The notes under the pieces are model-generated. The model saw only the letters and a program-made list of their open reading frames with translations. It was not told the origin of the DNA and did not search any database. The position numbers were made by a program, and so were the translations under genes. Below, one piece after another: positions 62,581-64,000 of a stretch of DNA of 64,000 bases. The stretch comes from Flabesymbios commensalis (lineage: Eukaryota; Annelida; Polychaeta; Terebellida; Flabelligeridae). Every line of letters starts with the position of its first letter. The first letter of the stretch is position 1. The stretch lies in assembly GCA_964017125.1 (NCBI GenBank), contig OZ024909.1, positions 54,569,085 to 54,633,084 on the forward strand, read 5' to 3'.

Positions 62581-63436
62581 GTAATTGTTTTGTTATCTGT
62601 TTTTAATCATTATATTTCTTAGTAAAAATAAATTACTTTTAAGAGCCTAAATATTCTGAATGTAAGAGATCTAACATGGGCCTAATATAGTTTGGTGCGA
62701 TATTGATAATAAAACTTGTGTTTCGCCCTTTTTCGATATTTAAACCGTTCACCTGAAGTCAAACAACTTTATTTATAATCCATGTATAGTCCTACCCCAG
62801 GATGTATGCGTTTGTCTTGAACGCCATCTTAAATTTCAGATAATGCAATGATCTATCAATACTGTTGGATTCATTTTTTGACCCCCAAAACAAATATATA
62901 GTCGTTAAAATTGTAATCCCACATTTAACAAGTTTTCGGCCAAAACAAAATGAAGATCAGAATTAGCCGAGTCACCACCCCTCGCAGTCTTGAATCGGTC
63001 GCAATGTTGTTGCAGCTCAAATTATATCTGTCTATTAAGTAAAACAAACTCTCAGTCGTCACACAGTCGTACCTTGGTGATATAAGCCCACTGGGTTTTT
63101 AGCTTGGATATCTGTCTAAGACCAACAGGCGAAGTTAGATGTGGTTTCACTGTGATTTTGGCCAAATGCAATTTCTTCCAAAGTAATTTCGGCCAATATA
63201 TGAGTCAATTCGGCCAATTTCACATAAAATATTTCGGCCGCTCATTTTTGGTGATTTCATAGACATATAGAGTGGCAACAGATTAATCAACCCTCTAAGC
63301 TCACTCATCCCATTAACCCTTGAGGCGATATATACTAAATACAATTTTAATTTTCACCTACTTGACGTTGTCTTGATTCCGAAAGACCCATTTCATTCCG
63401 AATATAAGTGAATGTATCGAATTATAAAACAGATGT
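62581..63436. other. Gene-free stretch
   Basis: No gene recognised. Short TTTCGGCC / TTCGGCCAA repeats occur at 63155-63240. A CCCTTGAGGCGATATA end at about 63317 may be another worn TTAA-type element. Confidence 0.35.
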
Positions 63437-63655
63437 ACCCTTTACCCGCCAAATTATTCAATTGGAATTTTCACCCACTTGAAGTTGTGTTTCGCTGACG
63501 CGATCCACAACTTCAAGTGAGTGAAAATTATTCAGATTTGACAAAATGGAGGTCAACAAATTTCGAATCTTGCTGATTGATGCCACTTTTTATATTTAAC
63601 ATGTTTAAAAGCTAAAAAAAACGAATATGGACGGCACCGGCGATGAAAGGGTTGA
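63437..63655. mobile_element. Palindromic MITE, family E
   Basis: CCCTTTACCCGCCAAATT start, hairpin TTTTCACCCACTTGAAGTTGTG / CACAACTTCAAGTGAGTGAAAA, end GGCACCGGCGATGAAAGGGTT. It is almost the same as the copy at 28798 over the left 130 bp. Confidence 0.75.
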
Positions 63656-63891
63656 AAATGACTAGCCGCGCTTAGCGGTTTAAGGGTCAAGACATATTTA
63701 GATGAAAAATATTGAATAAATAATAATATAATTCATCAGGATAAGTATGGTAACCATCTATATACTAAGCTCACTTGTTTAATTGATGAATCACAATTAA
63801 AATAATTAAAATTCATCGAATAAAAAATTATTAGAATAAGGAAGCCCTAAGCTTATAGTTGAATAAATGTATCAGGGTATTTGAGGAAATC

Positions 63892-64000
63892 TGGGCGCGT
63901 ATGCTCGTACAAGTTACGATATATCGTAGGCTTCGGATTGCTCGAGATGATTGACTATCTCGACCAATCCGAAGCCTACGATATATCGTAACTTGTACGA
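63892..64000. mobile_element. Palindromic MITE, family A, cut by the window end
   Basis: GGGCGCGTATGCTCGTACAAGTTACG and the matching right arm up to the last base (CGTAACTTGTACGA). The loop region has a short insertion (GATTGAC). Confidence 0.8.

Overview
The window is animal nuclear DNA. Genes are split by introns with ordinary GT-AG junctions (and one GC-AG junction), intergenic DNA is AT-rich, and non-LTR retrotransposons, a tRNA-derived SINE and at least seven families of short palindromic elements make up much of it. No operons, Shine-Dalgarno sites or CRISPR arrays are present. A two-domain phosphoethanolamine methyltransferase, a galactose sulfotransferase-like gene, a DEG/ENaC channel and a CR1 LINE carrying a 2A-like peptide together suggest a marine invertebrate (mollusc or other lophotrochozoan, or lancelet). 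The sequence alone does not settle the taxon.

Layout. 1-4.4 kb: repeats, including a cluster of hairpins of one family. 4.4-7.9 kb: a possible 5' UTR exon, a CR1 fragment, a palindromic element, a double-tRNA SINE, and an intronless-coding galactose-3-O-sulfotransferase-like gene (6597-7904, +). 8-14.7 kb: no gene; minisatellite, palindromes and a chimeric repeat. 14.76-24.56 kb: a cystathionine/methionine gamma-lyase-like PLP enzyme (+) that I could assemble into eight consistent exons. Its first intron holds an antisense degraded LINE. 24.6-29.1 kb: no gene; TA-flanked and TTAA-flanked short elements. 29.13-37.34 kb: a complete 12-exon two-domain phosphoethanolamine N-methyltransferase gene (-), 493 codons, all exon phases consistent. 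38-41.8 kb: repeats, a (TTCG)n tract and one possible minus-strand exon. 41.85-47.7 kb: an apparently intact full-length LINE (-) with ORF1 and ORF2. 47.7-53.2 kb: hairpins, a LINE relic interrupted by a 754-bp DNA element, and a (GAAT)n tract. 53.9-55.4 kb: a single-exon DEG/ENaC channel (+). 56.2-59.6 kb: a 2A-bearing CR1 LINE with a defective RT (+). 59.6-64 kb: repeats and a possible first exon of a gene running out of the window.

The four host genes share no obvious pathway, although the gamma-lyase (transsulfuration or methionine breakdown) and the AdoMet-dependent PMT both belong to the methyl/sulfur economy. Their proximity is probably chance.

The most unusual content is the palindromes. 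Several TTAA-bounded families (CCCTTT...AAAGGG) look like piggyBac-type MITEs. Another family keeps perfect stems although the two arms have changed together between copies. Several hairpins, including a 480-bp one built of about 20 units of a 21-bp repeat, sit within 10-30 nt of splice sites.
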